This document shows, in pieces, positions 1 to 5,401 of a stretch of 5,401 nt of DNA; position 1 is the first letter of the stretch, and every line of letters begins with the position of its first letter. The notes under the pieces are model-generated. The model had not been told where the DNA came from and made no database searches. It saw nothing but the letters and a program-made list of their open reading frames with translations. Origin of the DNA: Pseudomonadota bacterium (GTDB lineage Bacteria; Pseudomonadota; Gammaproteobacteria; SZUA-229); NCBI GenBank assembly GCA_015222915.1, contig JADFWE010000064.1:1-5401 (forward strand), given 5' to 3'. Made by a program: the position numbers and the translations under genes.

Positions 1-204
1 AGTCAGGGTTATGGCGGTGGCCGAGGTCAGGGTGGCGGCCAGGGTAGCGGTATGGGTACTCAGGGTAATCCAAACCAGTATCAGTACCAGCACCAGTACC
101 GTTATGGTAAAGGTGGCGGTCAGGGTCAGGGTGGACAAGGTGGCCAGTATCGGGATATGCAGAGATCTCCTCAGCCAGCACCTGCACCAGCACCAGTACA
201 ATAG
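1..204 (+). CDS. C-terminal end of a Gly/Gln-rich low-complexity protein (partial, 5' end outside the window)
   Basis: Reading frame 1 is open from the first base to a TAG at 202-204, giving 67 residues of a protein whose start lies outside the window. The first ~50 residues are dominated by Gly and Gln with scattered Tyr, Arg and Ser (GYGGGRGQGG, NQYQYQHQYRYG, GGGQGQGGQGG). The tail switches to Pro-Ala repeats (SPQPAPAPAPVQ). No catalytic motif, signal peptide or membrane segment is visible in this part. Such tails are usually disordered; they occur in RNA-binding, surface and envelope proteins, so composition alone does not assign a function. Frame 1 is preferred over the overlapping frame-2 reading because its stop sits 44 bases before the terminator and its codons (GGT, CAG) are a sensible set. 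The gene converges on ybiT and shares its terminator. The frame is fairly sure; the product is unknown. Confidence 0.6.
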   Translation, partial: SQGYGGGRGQGGGQGSGMGTQGNPNQYQYQHQYRYGKGGGQGQGGQGGQYRDMQRSPQPAPAPAPVQ

Positions 205-247
205 TGCATGAGGGTAGATAAACTCGTTTTACTTTTGAAGTATAATA

Positions 248-280
248 AAAAAACGGCAGCCATATAGGCTGCCGTTTTTT
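248..280. terminator. Bidirectional intrinsic terminator between converging genes
   Basis: A perfect 8-bp GC-rich stem (CGGCAGCC at 254-261, GGCTGCCG at 267-274) closes a 5-nt loop. It is flanked by six A on the left and six T on the right, so it has a T tract on either strand. It lies 43 bases after the stop of the plus-strand partial gene and 18 bases beyond the ybiT stop on the minus strand, so it probably ends both transcripts. Confidence 0.93.
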
Positions 281-298
281 GTAGCACCAGAAAAGTTA

Positions 299-1909
299 TT
301 AAGATGCTTTGCGTTTCTGCTCGTTGTCCTGACTGGCAAGATAATCTTCATAATTACCACGGAAATCAACCAGACCTTTCGGTGTCATCTCGATGATGCG
401 GGTTGCCAGTGATGATACGAATTCGCGGTCATGACTGACGAAGAATAAAGTGCCGGGATAATTTTCCAGTGCCAGGTTGAGCGATTCGATAGATTCCATA
501 TCCAGATGGTTGGTTGGCTCGTCCATCAGCAGGATGTTATTACGTTGCAGCATCAGCTTGCCAAATATCATGCGACCCTGTTCACCACCGGAGATAACGC
601 TGACTTTTTTGCCGATATCGTCCGAAGAGAACAACAGACGCCCCAGGGTACCGCGGATAGACTGTTCATCGTCATTCTCCTTACCCCAGTAACTCATCCA
701 GTCGTACAGGGTTTTATCATCTTTGAAATCCGCCGCGTGATCCTGTGCGTAATAACCCAGCTGAGCATTCTCTGACCATTTCACAGTACCGGCAGATGCT
801 TCCAGGTCACCGTATAAACATCTTAGTAACGACGTTTTACCGATACCGTTAGGACCGATGATAGCGATACGTTCACCGACTTCGACCATCAGATCGAGGT
901 TGGCAAACAGGTAATTATCATCAAAGCTCTTCGCCAGGCCTTCGACTTCCAGCGCCAGACGGTGCAGCTTCTTATCTTCTTCAAAATAGATATAAGGGTT
1001 TTTACGGCTCGAAGGTTTGACTTCGGCCAGCTGGATCTTATCGATCTGTTTGGCTCGTGACGTCGCCTGTTTTGATTTAGATGCATTAGCTGAGAAGCGG
1101 CTGACGAAAGATTTGAGCTCTGCGATCTGTGCTTTTTTCTTGGCATTCTCAGACTGCAGGCGTTCGGCGACCTGTGTCGATGCTGTCATGTATTCATCGT
1201 AAGAGCCCGGATACATACGAACCTCGCCGAAATCCAGATCCGCCATGTGTGTGCATACGCTATTCAGGAAATGACGGTCATGCGAGATGATGATCATGGT
1301 GCATTTACGTTCGTTGAGCACACTTTCCAGCCAGCGGATGGTATTGATATCGAGGTTATTGGTCGGCTCATCCAGCAGCATGATATCAGGCTCTGAGAAA
1401 AGCACCTGTGCCAGTAACACACGCAGCTTCCAGCCGGGAGCGACCTCGCTCATCGGGCCGTAGTGCTGTTCGCTCGGGATACCGACACCTAACAACAATT
1501 CACCGGCACGTGCTTCAGCAGAATAACCATCCATCTCGGCAAACTCAGCTTCCAGGTCACCGGCACGGATACCGTCTTCTTCCGTCATATCCGGATTTGC
1601 ATAGATCGCATCTTTCTCAGATTTCACTGCCCATAATTCTTCATGACCCATGATCACCGTATCGATCACGTTAAATTTTTCGTAGGCAAACTGGTCCTGT
1701 TTGAGTTTACCGATACGCTCATTTGGATCTTTTGAGACGTTACCGGAAGTCGGCTCCAGATCATTACCCAGGATCTTCATAAAGGTTGACTTACCACAAC
1801 CGTTAGCACCGATCAGGCCGTAACGGTTACCGTCACCGAATTTTACGGAGACGTTTTCGAAAAGTGGCTTGGCGCCGAATTGCATTGTTATGTTTGCGGT
1901 TGCTAGCAT
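299..1909 (-). CDS. ybiT: ABC-F family ATP-binding protein YbiT
   Basis: This is a soluble ABC-F ATPase of 536 residues with two nucleotide-binding domains and no membrane segment. ABC-F proteins of this group (EttA, Uup, YbiT, YheS) act at the ribosomal E site and modulate translation rather than transport. Domain 1 has Walker A GANGCGKS (34-41), Walker B with catalytic Glu181 ([10 protein letters not shown]) and H-loop His210. Its signature is the degenerate [10 protein letters not shown] (154-163), which matches E. coli YbiT as I recall it. The basic helical linker spans ~240-315 ([35 protein letters not shown] region). Domain 2 has Walker A GPNGIGKT (352-359), signature SGGEQ (440-444), Walker B with Glu464 and His493. 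Length and sequence fit YbiT (about 530 residues) better than its paralogues. The ATG at 1909 gives the expected N-terminus ([12 protein letters not shown]); a weak GGAA lies upstream. It sits 93 bp downstream of rhlE on the same strand and may be partly co-transcribed with it. The short KRKAS end is family-variable. Confidence 0.96.
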   Translation of the reverse strand: MLATANITMQFGAKPLFENVSVKFGDGNRYGLIGANGCGKSTFMKILGNDLEPTSGNVSKDPNERIGKLKQDQFAYEKFNVIDTVIMGHEELWAVKSEKDAIYANPDMTEEDGIRAGDLEAEFAEMDGYSAEARAGELLLGVGIPSEQHYGPMSEVAPGWKLRVLLAQVLFSEPDIMLLDEPTNNLDINTIRWLESVLNERKCTMIIISHDRHFLNSVCTHMADLDFGEVRMYPGSYDEYMTASTQVAERLQSENAKKKAQIAELKSFVSRFSANASKSKQATSRAKQIDKIQLAEVKPSSRKNPYIYFEEDKKLHRLALEVEGLAKSFDDNYLFANLDLMVEVGERIAIIGPNGIGKTSLLRCLYGDLEASAGTVKWSENAQLGYYAQDHAADFKDDKTLYDWMSYWGKENDDEQSIRGTLGRLLFSSDDIGKKVSVISGGEQGRMIFGKLMLQRNNILLMDEPTNHLDMESIESLNLALENYPGTLFFVSHDREFVSSLATRIIEMTPKGLVDFRGNYEDYLASQDNEQKRKAS

Positions 1910-1932
1910 GGTTCTATTCCGGGGAGAAGAAA

Positions 1933-1938
1933 GTTATA
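1933..1938 (-). promoter_or_regulatory. Possible -10 box for ybiT
   Basis: On the minus strand TATAAC (five of six matches to TATAAT) lies about 24 bases before the ybiT start. No good -35 is found 16-18 bases upstream of it. The repeat element at 1963-1988 would lie immediately upstream of the -35 region, where an activator could bind. This is weak evidence; ybiT may equally be read through from rhlE. Confidence 0.25.
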
Positions 1939-1962
1939 TGTTTTAAGTGTTAAGTCGTATGG

Positions 1963-1988
1963 CTATCGATAGTTTATCGATAGTTAAA
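1963..1988. repeat. TATCGATA double element, copy A (between rhlE and ybiT)
   Basis: Two exact tandem copies of an 11-mer, TATCGATAGTT (1964-1974 and 1975-1985), lie 14 bases past the rhlE stop, followed by AAA. Each 8-mer TATCGATA is its own reverse complement. The pair can therefore fold into a perfect 9-bp hairpin with a 3-nt loop (arms 1963-1971 and 1975-1983). The 11-bp period would also put two protein sites on one face of the helix. A near-identical copy in inverted orientation lies in the rhlE leader at 3478-3504. No T tract follows on either strand, so it is not a classical terminator. I do not recognise it as a named operator. Confidence 0.75.
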
Positions 1989-2002
1989 TCGGCAGTTTTT
2001 TA

Positions 2003-3379
2003 TCAGGCCGCGTTCTTTGTGCGGTTCTGGTTGGGGCTGCGTTTTTTCCAGGGTGAGCCTTTATTGCTGTCTTCTGCTGTGCGGTTCCTGGCATTTTTTC
2101 CGGGTCTTGGTGTTTTTTTCGTATTGCCATTTCCAGAGCGTGCTTTAGACGAGCTGTTTTTATGGGAACGTCCCTTGCCACCGCTACGGCCACCGCCATT
2201 ATTATTCCGGCCATTCCTGATCGGCTCGGCTTTGATCGAAGGGTCAGGTTCAAAACCGTCGATCACATCCTTAGGGATCTCACGCTTGATGAGCTTCTCT
2301 ATATCTTTGAGCAATTTCAGTTCATCGACACAGACCAGGGACATGGCTTCACCTTCGTTACCGGCACGGCCGGTACGACCGATACGGTGCACGTAATCTT
2401 CGGCCACGTTCGGCAGTTCAAAATTAACCACATGCGGCAGCTGATCGATATCGATACCGCGGGCTGCGATGTCGGTGGCGACCAGGACGCGGGTCATTCC
2501 GGATTTGAACTCGGCCAGCGCACGGGTGCGTGCCCCCTGACTTTTATTGCCATGGATAGCCGCTGCGGTAATACCGTCCTTATTCAGCTGCTCAGCAAGA
2601 CGGTTGGCGCCATGTTTGGTGCGGGTAAAGACCAGCACCTGCTGCCAGTTATTAGAACCGATAAGCAGCGACAGCAATTCACGTTTACGGCTTTTATCTA
2701 CTGGATGGATCACCTGCGTCACCGTATCGGTAGCCGCATTCTGTCGTGCGACTTCGATCAGCGCCGGTGACCTGAGCAGACCATTAGCCAGTTTCTTGAT
2801 ATCGTTCGAAAACGTTGCCGAGAACAGCAGGGTCTGTTTTTTCTTTGGTACCAGCGCCAGTACTTTTTTGATGTCATGGATAAAACCCATATCCAGCATG
2901 CGGTCTGCTTCATCCAGCACCAGGATATCTACTTTCGACAGGTCGACCGAACGCTGACCGACGTGATCAAGCAGGCGGCCCGGTGTGGCGACCAGTATAT
3001 CGACGCCTTTGATCAGTTTCATCTTCTGCGGGTTGATGCTGACACCGCCGAACACCACGGTAGAACGGAGCGGCAGATAACGGCCATAGTCGCGCACGCT
3101 CTCGGCAACCTGTGCTGCCAGTTCACGGGTCGGCGTCAGCACCAGTGCACGAAGCGGACGACGGCCCTTGTGTGGTCTATCGCTTTCCATCAGTCGTTGC
3201 AGCAGGGGCAGGGTAAACCCGGCGGTTTTGCCGGTACCTGTCTGTGCGCCGCCCATAAGATCCCGGCCTTCGAGCACCACGGGAATTGCCTGTTTCTGGA
3301 TAGGTGTAGGTTCACTGTAACCTTTTTCAGATACAGCACGGTTTAATTCGGCCGAAAGACCGAGGGTTTCAAATGACAT
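2003..3379 (-). CDS. rhlE: ATP-dependent RNA helicase RhlE (DEAD-box)
   Basis: This cytoplasmic DEAD-box helicase of 458 residues uses ATP to open short RNA duplexes; RhlE has been linked to ribosome assembly and RNA decay. All motifs are intact: upstream aromatic Phe3 and Q motif (PTPIQ, Gln28), motif I AQTGTGKT (45-52), Ia PTREL (83-87), TPGR (132-135), DEAD (156-159), SAT (187-189), [10 protein letters not shown] (248-255), [11 protein letters not shown] (301-310) and [10 protein letters not shown] (331-338). The core to ~residue 390 reads as RhlE rather than DeaD, SrmB or DbpA (MSFETLGLS start, [21 protein letters not shown]). The last ~70 residues are a basic, Gly/Asn/Ser/Arg-rich disordered tail, as in other RhlE proteins, probably for RNA binding. 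The ATG at 3379 is preceded by an AGAG about 9 bases upstream and gives the family N-terminus. It is read from a strong promoter near 3550 with a long leader, and ybiT follows on the same strand. Confidence 0.97.
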   Translation of the reverse strand: MSFETLGLSAELNRAVSEKGYSEPTPIQKQAIPVVLEGRDLMGGAQTGTGKTAGFTLPLLQRLMESDRPHKGRRPLRALVLTPTRELAAQVAESVRDYGRYLPLRSTVVFGGVSINPQKMKLIKGVDILVATPGRLLDHVGQRSVDLSKVDILVLDEADRMLDMGFIHDIKKVLALVPKKKQTLLFSATFSNDIKKLANGLLRSPALIEVARQNAATDTVTQVIHPVDKSRKRELLSLLIGSNNWQQVLVFTRTKHGANRLAEQLNKDGITAAAIHGNKSQGARTRALAEFKSGMTRVLVATDIAARGIDIDQLPHVVNFELPNVAEDYVHRIGRTGRAGNEGEAMSLVCVDELKLLKDIEKLIKREIPKDVIDGFEPDPSIKAEPIRNGRNNNGGGRSGGKGRSHKNSSSKARSGNGNTKKTPRPGKNARNRTAEDSNKGSPWKKRSPNQNRTKNAA

Positions 3380-3477
3380 TATTATTATCTCTAGGAATCG
3401 GCCCGCCCCAAAAAACCATAAAGGTACTGAATTGAGGTCGGTCCAGGCGGAAACGTGTTTATGTTCCGGGTAATGCG

Positions 3478-3504
3478 TTTAAGCTATCGATAAACTACCG
3501 ATAA
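3478..3504. repeat. TATCGATA double element, copy B (rhlE leader)
   Basis: This is the reverse complement of copy A at 1963-1988: over 26 aligned columns, 24 agree, with one substitution and one inserted base. The units are TATCGATA (3485-3492) and TACCGATA (3496-3503), again 11 bp apart. In rhlE-sense RNA it folds as a 9-bp stem with a GUU loop. The two departures from the perfect copy (bases 3498 and 3504) become G-U and U-G pairs in that RNA, whereas in plus-strand RNA they would be A-C mismatches. It lies roughly at +37 to +62 of the predicted rhlE transcript. Confidence 0.7.
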
Positions 3505-3531
3505 AAAAGCAGGTGCAGACCGATGTGCACC
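3503..3531 (-). promoter_or_regulatory. Terminator-like hairpin in the rhlE leader (possible attenuator)
   Basis: On the minus strand GGTGCA (3531-3526) pairs with TGCACC (3517-3512) across an 8-nt loop. Three bases later there is a run of six T (3508-3503). This would form about 10 nt into the predicted rhlE transcript. The stem is only 6 bp and the T run does not follow it directly, so it would be a weak terminator. The T run overlaps the 5' arm of the copy B hairpin, so the two structures could influence each other. Confidence 0.4.
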
Positions 3532-3546
3532 AGAAATTGAGCGCGC

Positions 3547-3601
3547 ATTATACCTGAAATTAACCACAGATGCTGTTAAATATTAATATTTTCTAATATT
3601 T
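3547..3601 (-). promoter_or_regulatory. rhlE promoter with perfect -10 and AT-rich upstream element
   Basis: The minus strand carries GGTATAATGCGCGC. This is an exact TATAAT (3552-3547) with a GC-rich discriminator, placing the start near 3540 and giving a leader of about 160 nt. The -35 is poor (no TTGACA-like hexamer at 16-18 bp). The AT-rich tract at 3577-3601 falls at about -38 to -60, where an UP element would bind the alpha subunit and could compensate. Confidence 0.7.
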
Positions 3602-3602
3602 G

Positions 3603-3623
3603 TTGTCAGCTATCCGCTGACAA
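3603..3623. promoter_or_regulatory. Perfect palindrome, candidate operator
   Basis: TTGTCAGC (3603-3610) and GCTGACAA (3616-3623) form an exact 8-bp inverted repeat with a 5-base centre (TATCC). No T tract follows on either strand, so termination is unlikely. Its right arm overlaps the likely -35 of the plus-strand promoter, and it lies about 65 bp upstream of the predicted rhlE start. A dimeric repressor of the divergent plus-strand gene is the simplest reading; I cannot name the regulator. Confidence 0.5.
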
Positions 3624-3647
3624 AAAGCAGATTCGCTGCGCTATGAT
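3617..3647 (+). promoter_or_regulatory. Probable promoter of the AhpD-like gene
   Basis: CTGACA (3617-3622, five of six to TTGACA) and TATGAT (3642-3647, five of six to TATAAT) are separated by 19 bp, slightly longer than ideal. The start would be near 3654, giving a leader of about 100 nt. The -35 lies inside the right arm of the palindrome at 3603-3623, consistent with repression by steric block. Confidence 0.45.
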
Positions 3648-3757
3648 TAAGGTCAATCTTTTATCTTATACCTGTTGATACACTGGTCATCAGACAGTTC
3701 TGACGCCACAACAGAGAGACTGTCATCCATCAATCAGAGAGAAGGGGTACCGATATC

Positions 3758-4315
3758 ATGGCAGCATCTAATTCCGCAGTACTGATGAAAAAAGCCGGGG
3801 ATTATGGCCTGCAGGAGTTTCTTGAGATCATGGGTGAGCTGTCTCAGGAGAGCACCAAAAAAGGTTTATTAGCCAGGCTGGAGAAAGAACTGGTGACCTA
3901 TGCATTAGCATTGTACAAAAACTGTCAGCGCTGCATCACCATCCATGGCGATGAGTCAGTCAAGCTTGGTGCCAGCGAGGTACAGGTAAATAGCGTAAAA
4001 AAAGTTCTGTTTTTCATGCAGGCCACGCCGCATAGCGACAGTGACTTATGGTGCGACTGGGTCGATAGCTGGAAGGATTACAGCTACTCAAAAGTTAGAG
4101 AAAGAAGACAGTTGCGTGAGATGACGGCCCTCGCCATCGCCATCGTTATGCAGCATGAAAAACAGATAGAGCTGCATCTGACGATGGCGCTGGATGTCGG
4201 TATAACGATCGAGCAGATCTTCGAGATCGTACCACTGGTGATGCTGATGGACGGTGCGCCGACGCTATCCCAGATTCCTGCCCTGATCAACGGCTATGAG
4301 CGCTACTGCGGCTAA
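3758..4315 (+). CDS. AhpD-like / carboxymuconolactone decarboxylase-fold protein, two-domain
   Basis: This 185-residue all-helical protein of the AhpD/CMD superfamily probably has thiol-disulfide or peroxide-related chemistry. The AhpD pattern E-x11-C-x2-C-x3-H is present as Glu44, Cys56, Cys59 and His63 (NCQRCITIHGDESVKLGAS). A second copy of the fold follows: Glu121, His133, Gln136 and His140 occupy the same places at a constant 77-residue offset (MTALAIAIVMQHEKQIELH, then ALDVGITIEQIFEIVPLVMLM). So it is a tandem duplication in which only the first half keeps the cysteine pair. In M. tuberculosis AhpD (177 residues) the active CxxC (Cys130/Cys133) is in the second half. Arg58 replaces the histidine found between those cysteines. 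No signal peptide, so it is cytoplasmic. ATG 3758 is supported by AGAGAAGGGG about 11 bases upstream. No ahpC-like partner is in view. Family assignment is firm; substrate and symbol are not. Confidence 0.85.
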   Translation: MAASNSAVLMKKAGDYGLQEFLEIMGELSQESTKKGLLARLEKELVTYALALYKNCQRCITIHGDESVKLGASEVQVNSVKKVLFFMQATPHSDSDLWCDWVDSWKDYSYSKVRERRQLREMTALAIAIVMQHEKQIELHLTMALDVGITIEQIFEIVPLVMLMDGAPTLSQIPALINGYERYCG

Positions 4316-4342
4316 CGGTTTAAAAAATAAGACTGATTTTAA

Positions 4343-4369
4343 TTGACTAGTACAATAAATCCGTATAGT
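4343..4369 (+). promoter_or_regulatory. Likely promoter of the solute-binding protein gene
   Basis: TTGACT (4343-4348) and TATAGT (4364-4369) each match the sigma-70 consensus at five of six positions but are only 15 bp apart. The start would be near 4376, leaving a leader of about 43 nt with CAGGA at 4407-4411, 7 bases before the ATG. I see no terminator after the AhpD-like gene, so read-through may add to expression. Confidence 0.5.
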
Positions 4370-4418
4370 TTCACCTGCGAAAACAAAATCGTTAAAACTT
4401 ACCTCTCAGGAATTTAAT

Positions 4419-5261
4419 ATGAACACACCGGCACGACTACTTGTCGCCTTTTTTACCCTATTTTTTATAACGGCTACCAACCTCTACGCAGCCGACAACT
4501 CACCGGTTCTGAGCCGCATCCAGAAATCCGGCAAGATGATCCTTGGCACATCCGGCAATATGCCACTGATGTCTGAAAAACTGATGACCGGTGAAATGGC
4601 CGGTTTTGATGTCGATATGGCAAAAGCCATGGCAGAGAGCATGGGCGTTGAACTGGTCATCAAAGAACTGCCTTTCGAGAAACTTATCCCGGCGCTGGAA
4701 AAAGGTACGGTCGATATCGTCATGTCTAACATGACCATGACCGTACAAAGAAATATGCGCGTCGCGTTCGCCGGCCCTTACTTCATTTCTGGCAAATGTC
4801 TTATCACCAAAGAAGAAGACATGGCGAAAACAGATAATACTGACAAGCTGAATGCGGGCGACATCACCATGGTCGTTATCAAAGGCACCACCAGTGAAAA
4901 CTTTGTCAAAGAATTATTACCTCAGCTCAAACGCGTAACTGTCAGTGACGTCGACGCCGGTACCGACAAAATCGCCAAAGGCGAAGCGAAAGCGATGATG
5001 ACCGATTTCCCTATCTGTCTGAGCGTAATGAAACGTCATCCTGATGAAGGTTTCCAGTCTGTGGTTTCACTGCTGACCTACGAACCTATCGGAATCGCAT
5101 TACCTGCGAATGACCCGCTGTTCGTAAACATGGCTGAAAACTTCATCATGCGTGCTGAAAGCGTTGGCCTGATGGACCTGCTGAAGCTGAAATGGTTCGG
5201 TGATGCGAAGATCACCGCTGTAGCAACGCCCGGTTCTGCATCAGGTTCTGCTGCACCATAA
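4419..5261 (+). CDS. Periplasmic solute-binding protein, family 3 (amino-acid type), orphan
   Basis: This 280-residue secreted binding protein resembles those that deliver amino acids or similar small polar solutes to ABC transporters. A signal peptide is clear: Arg6, hydrophobic core 7-20, and a signal peptidase I site after LYA (Ala24). Family-3 features follow in order: GTSGNMP (43-49), GFDVDMAKAMAESMGV (62-77), LIPALEKGTVDIVMSNMTMT (89-108), ligand carboxylate-binding Arg111, FAGPYF (117-122), KGTTSENF (155-162), DAGTDKIAKGEAKAMMTD with Asp196, and C-terminal LKLKWFG (255-261). The usual aromatic segment near residue 47 (often YPPF-like) reads NMPL, so the ligand may differ. Cys127 and Cys200 are the only cysteines and could form a disulfide. 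The last ~15 residues are a Gly/Ser/Ala/Pro tail. No permease or ATPase gene is adjacent and a strong terminator closes the unit, so the transporter partner is elsewhere or absent. The start is supported by CAGGA 7 bases upstream. Confidence 0.9.
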   Translation: MNTPARLLVAFFTLFFITATNLYAADNSPVLSRIQKSGKMILGTSGNMPLMSEKLMTGEMAGFDVDMAKAMAESMGVELVIKELPFEKLIPALEKGTVDIVMSNMTMTVQRNMRVAFAGPYFISGKCLITKEEDMAKTDNTDKLNAGDITMVVIKGTTSENFVKELLPQLKRVTVSDVDAGTDKIAKGEAKAMMTDFPICLSVMKRHPDEGFQSVVSLLTYEPIGIALPANDPLFVNMAENFIMRAESVGLMDLLKLKWFGDAKITAVATPGSASGSAAP

Positions 5262-5284
5262 AGCGATCCTGTATGAGGTGTTCG

Positions 5285-5301
5285 CAGATACTGAGTATCT
5301 G
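5285..5301. repeat. Short perfect palindrome after the binding-protein gene
   Basis: CAGATAC (5285-5291) and GTATCTG (5295-5301) form an exact 7-bp inverted repeat with a TGA centre, 23 bases after the stop. No T tract follows, so it is not a terminator itself. It may be a 3'-end stabilising hairpin or a protein site; nothing in the sequence decides. Confidence 0.4.
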
Positions 5302-5342
5302 ATAACACTCACTGAACAGGGAATCTTTGAAAGGAAACTCTG

Positions 5343-5376
5343 AAAAGGCCCGCGACATAACGTCGCGGGCTTTTTT
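5343..5376 (+). terminator. Strong intrinsic terminator
   Basis: A perfect 9-bp GC-rich stem (GCCCGCGAC at 5348-5356, GTCGCGGGC at 5362-5370) with a 5-nt loop is followed by six T. It is preceded by AAAA, so weaker termination on the opposite strand is possible. It ends the plus-strand transcription unit of the solute-binding protein. The remaining 25 bases of the window show nothing recognisable. Confidence 0.94.
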
Positions 5377-5401
5377 ATTGCAGGCTTGAATCTATCCGCA
5401 C

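Larger units (their letters stand above)
3380..3757. other. Divergent intergenic control region (rhlE / AhpD-like gene)
   Basis: This 378-bp stretch has no credible gene. It holds, from left to right: the rhlE ribosome-binding region (AGAG at 3389-3392, minus strand); ~85 bases in which I see nothing; repeat copy B (3478-3504); a hairpin followed by a T run on the minus strand (3503-3531); the rhlE -10 (3547-3552); an AT-rich inverted repeat (3578-3585 with 3594-3601); a perfect palindrome (3603-3623); a probable plus-strand promoter (3617-3647); a leader of ~100 nt; and a Shine-Dalgarno sequence for the plus-strand gene (AGAGAAGGGG at 3737-3746). Confidence 0.8.

Noticed and set aside
11..211. 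Plus-strand open frame of 66 codons overlapping the partial gene
   Set aside because: It is a frame-2 shadow rich in Val/Ala/Arg from GC-rich repeats. Frame 1 is open from the window edge and gives a coherent Gly/Gln-rich tail.
1963..1988. OxyR-type site made of ATAG/CTAT quarters
   Set aside because: The spacing between quarters does not follow the ATAG-N7-CTAT-N7 pattern.
2449..2456. A third TATCGATA inside rhlE
   Set aside because: It encodes the conserved motif V region (GIDIDQ) and has only one unit, so it is explained by coding.
1947..3346. Several long plus-strand open frames antisense to rhlE (149, 202, 136 and 156 codons)
   Set aside because: They are complementary shadows of a fully conserved helicase, with no ribosome-binding sites of note and compositions (His/Arg/Phe-rich) typical of antisense frames.
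1963..3504. The inverted repeats as ends of a mobile element carrying rhlE
   Set aside because: The enclosed gene is a housekeeping-type helicase, no transposase is present, no target duplication flanks the repeats, and composition matches the neighbours.
3675..3703. Second plus-strand promoter starting at TTGATA
   Set aside because: No acceptable -10 lies 16-18 bp downstream.
4316..4342. Terminator after the AhpD-like gene
   Set aside because: Only a 5-bp A/T pairing (AAAAT with ATTTT) is available, too weak to call.
4084..4748. Minus-strand open frames inside the AhpD-like and binding-protein genes
   Set aside because: Both host genes have intact family motifs; the antisense frames show no recognisable domain.

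Overview
The window looks like ordinary chromosome from a gammaproteobacterium. The evidence is a close YbiT-type ABC-F protein, a RhlE-type DEAD-box helicase, bacterial promoters and intrinsic terminators, and moderate GC content with AT-rich spacers. A marine lineage is possible, but the sequence alone does not fix the genus. There is no RNA gene, insertion sequence, prophage or CRISPR array.

Layout from left to right: (1) The last 67 codons of a plus-strand gene (1-204) encode a Gly/Gln/Tyr-rich tail that ends in Pro-Ala repeats. (2) A bidirectional terminator (248-280) separates it from the converging minus-strand pair. (3) ybiT (299-1909) and rhlE (2003-3379) both lie on the minus strand, rhlE first, 93 bp apart. 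(4) A 378-bp divergent control region (3380-3757) holds a strong rhlE promoter, a predicted leader of about 160 nt with two hairpins, a perfect palindrome and a likely promoter for the plus-strand gene. (5) A two-domain AhpD/carboxymuconolactone decarboxylase-like protein (3758-4315) follows. (6) A secreted family-3 solute-binding protein (4419-5261) follows with its own likely promoter and no transporter genes in view. (7) A strong terminator lies at 5343-5376.

rhlE and ybiT plausibly work in the same area: RhlE remodels RNA and ribosome-assembly intermediates, and YbiT is a ribosome-associated ABC-F ATPase. The two plus-strand genes (redox-type AhpD-like protein and orphan binding protein) have no obvious shared pathway.

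The most interesting signal is a pair of near-identical elements of about 25 bp in inverted orientation. One lies in the rhlE leader (3478-3504) and the other just after the rhlE stop, ahead of ybiT (1963-1988). Each contains two TATCGATA-type units spaced 11 bp apart. Each can fold into a 9-bp hairpin, and the two differences in the leader copy become G-U pairs only in rhlE-sense RNA. I do not recognise this element; it could be an operator pair or an RNA control element.
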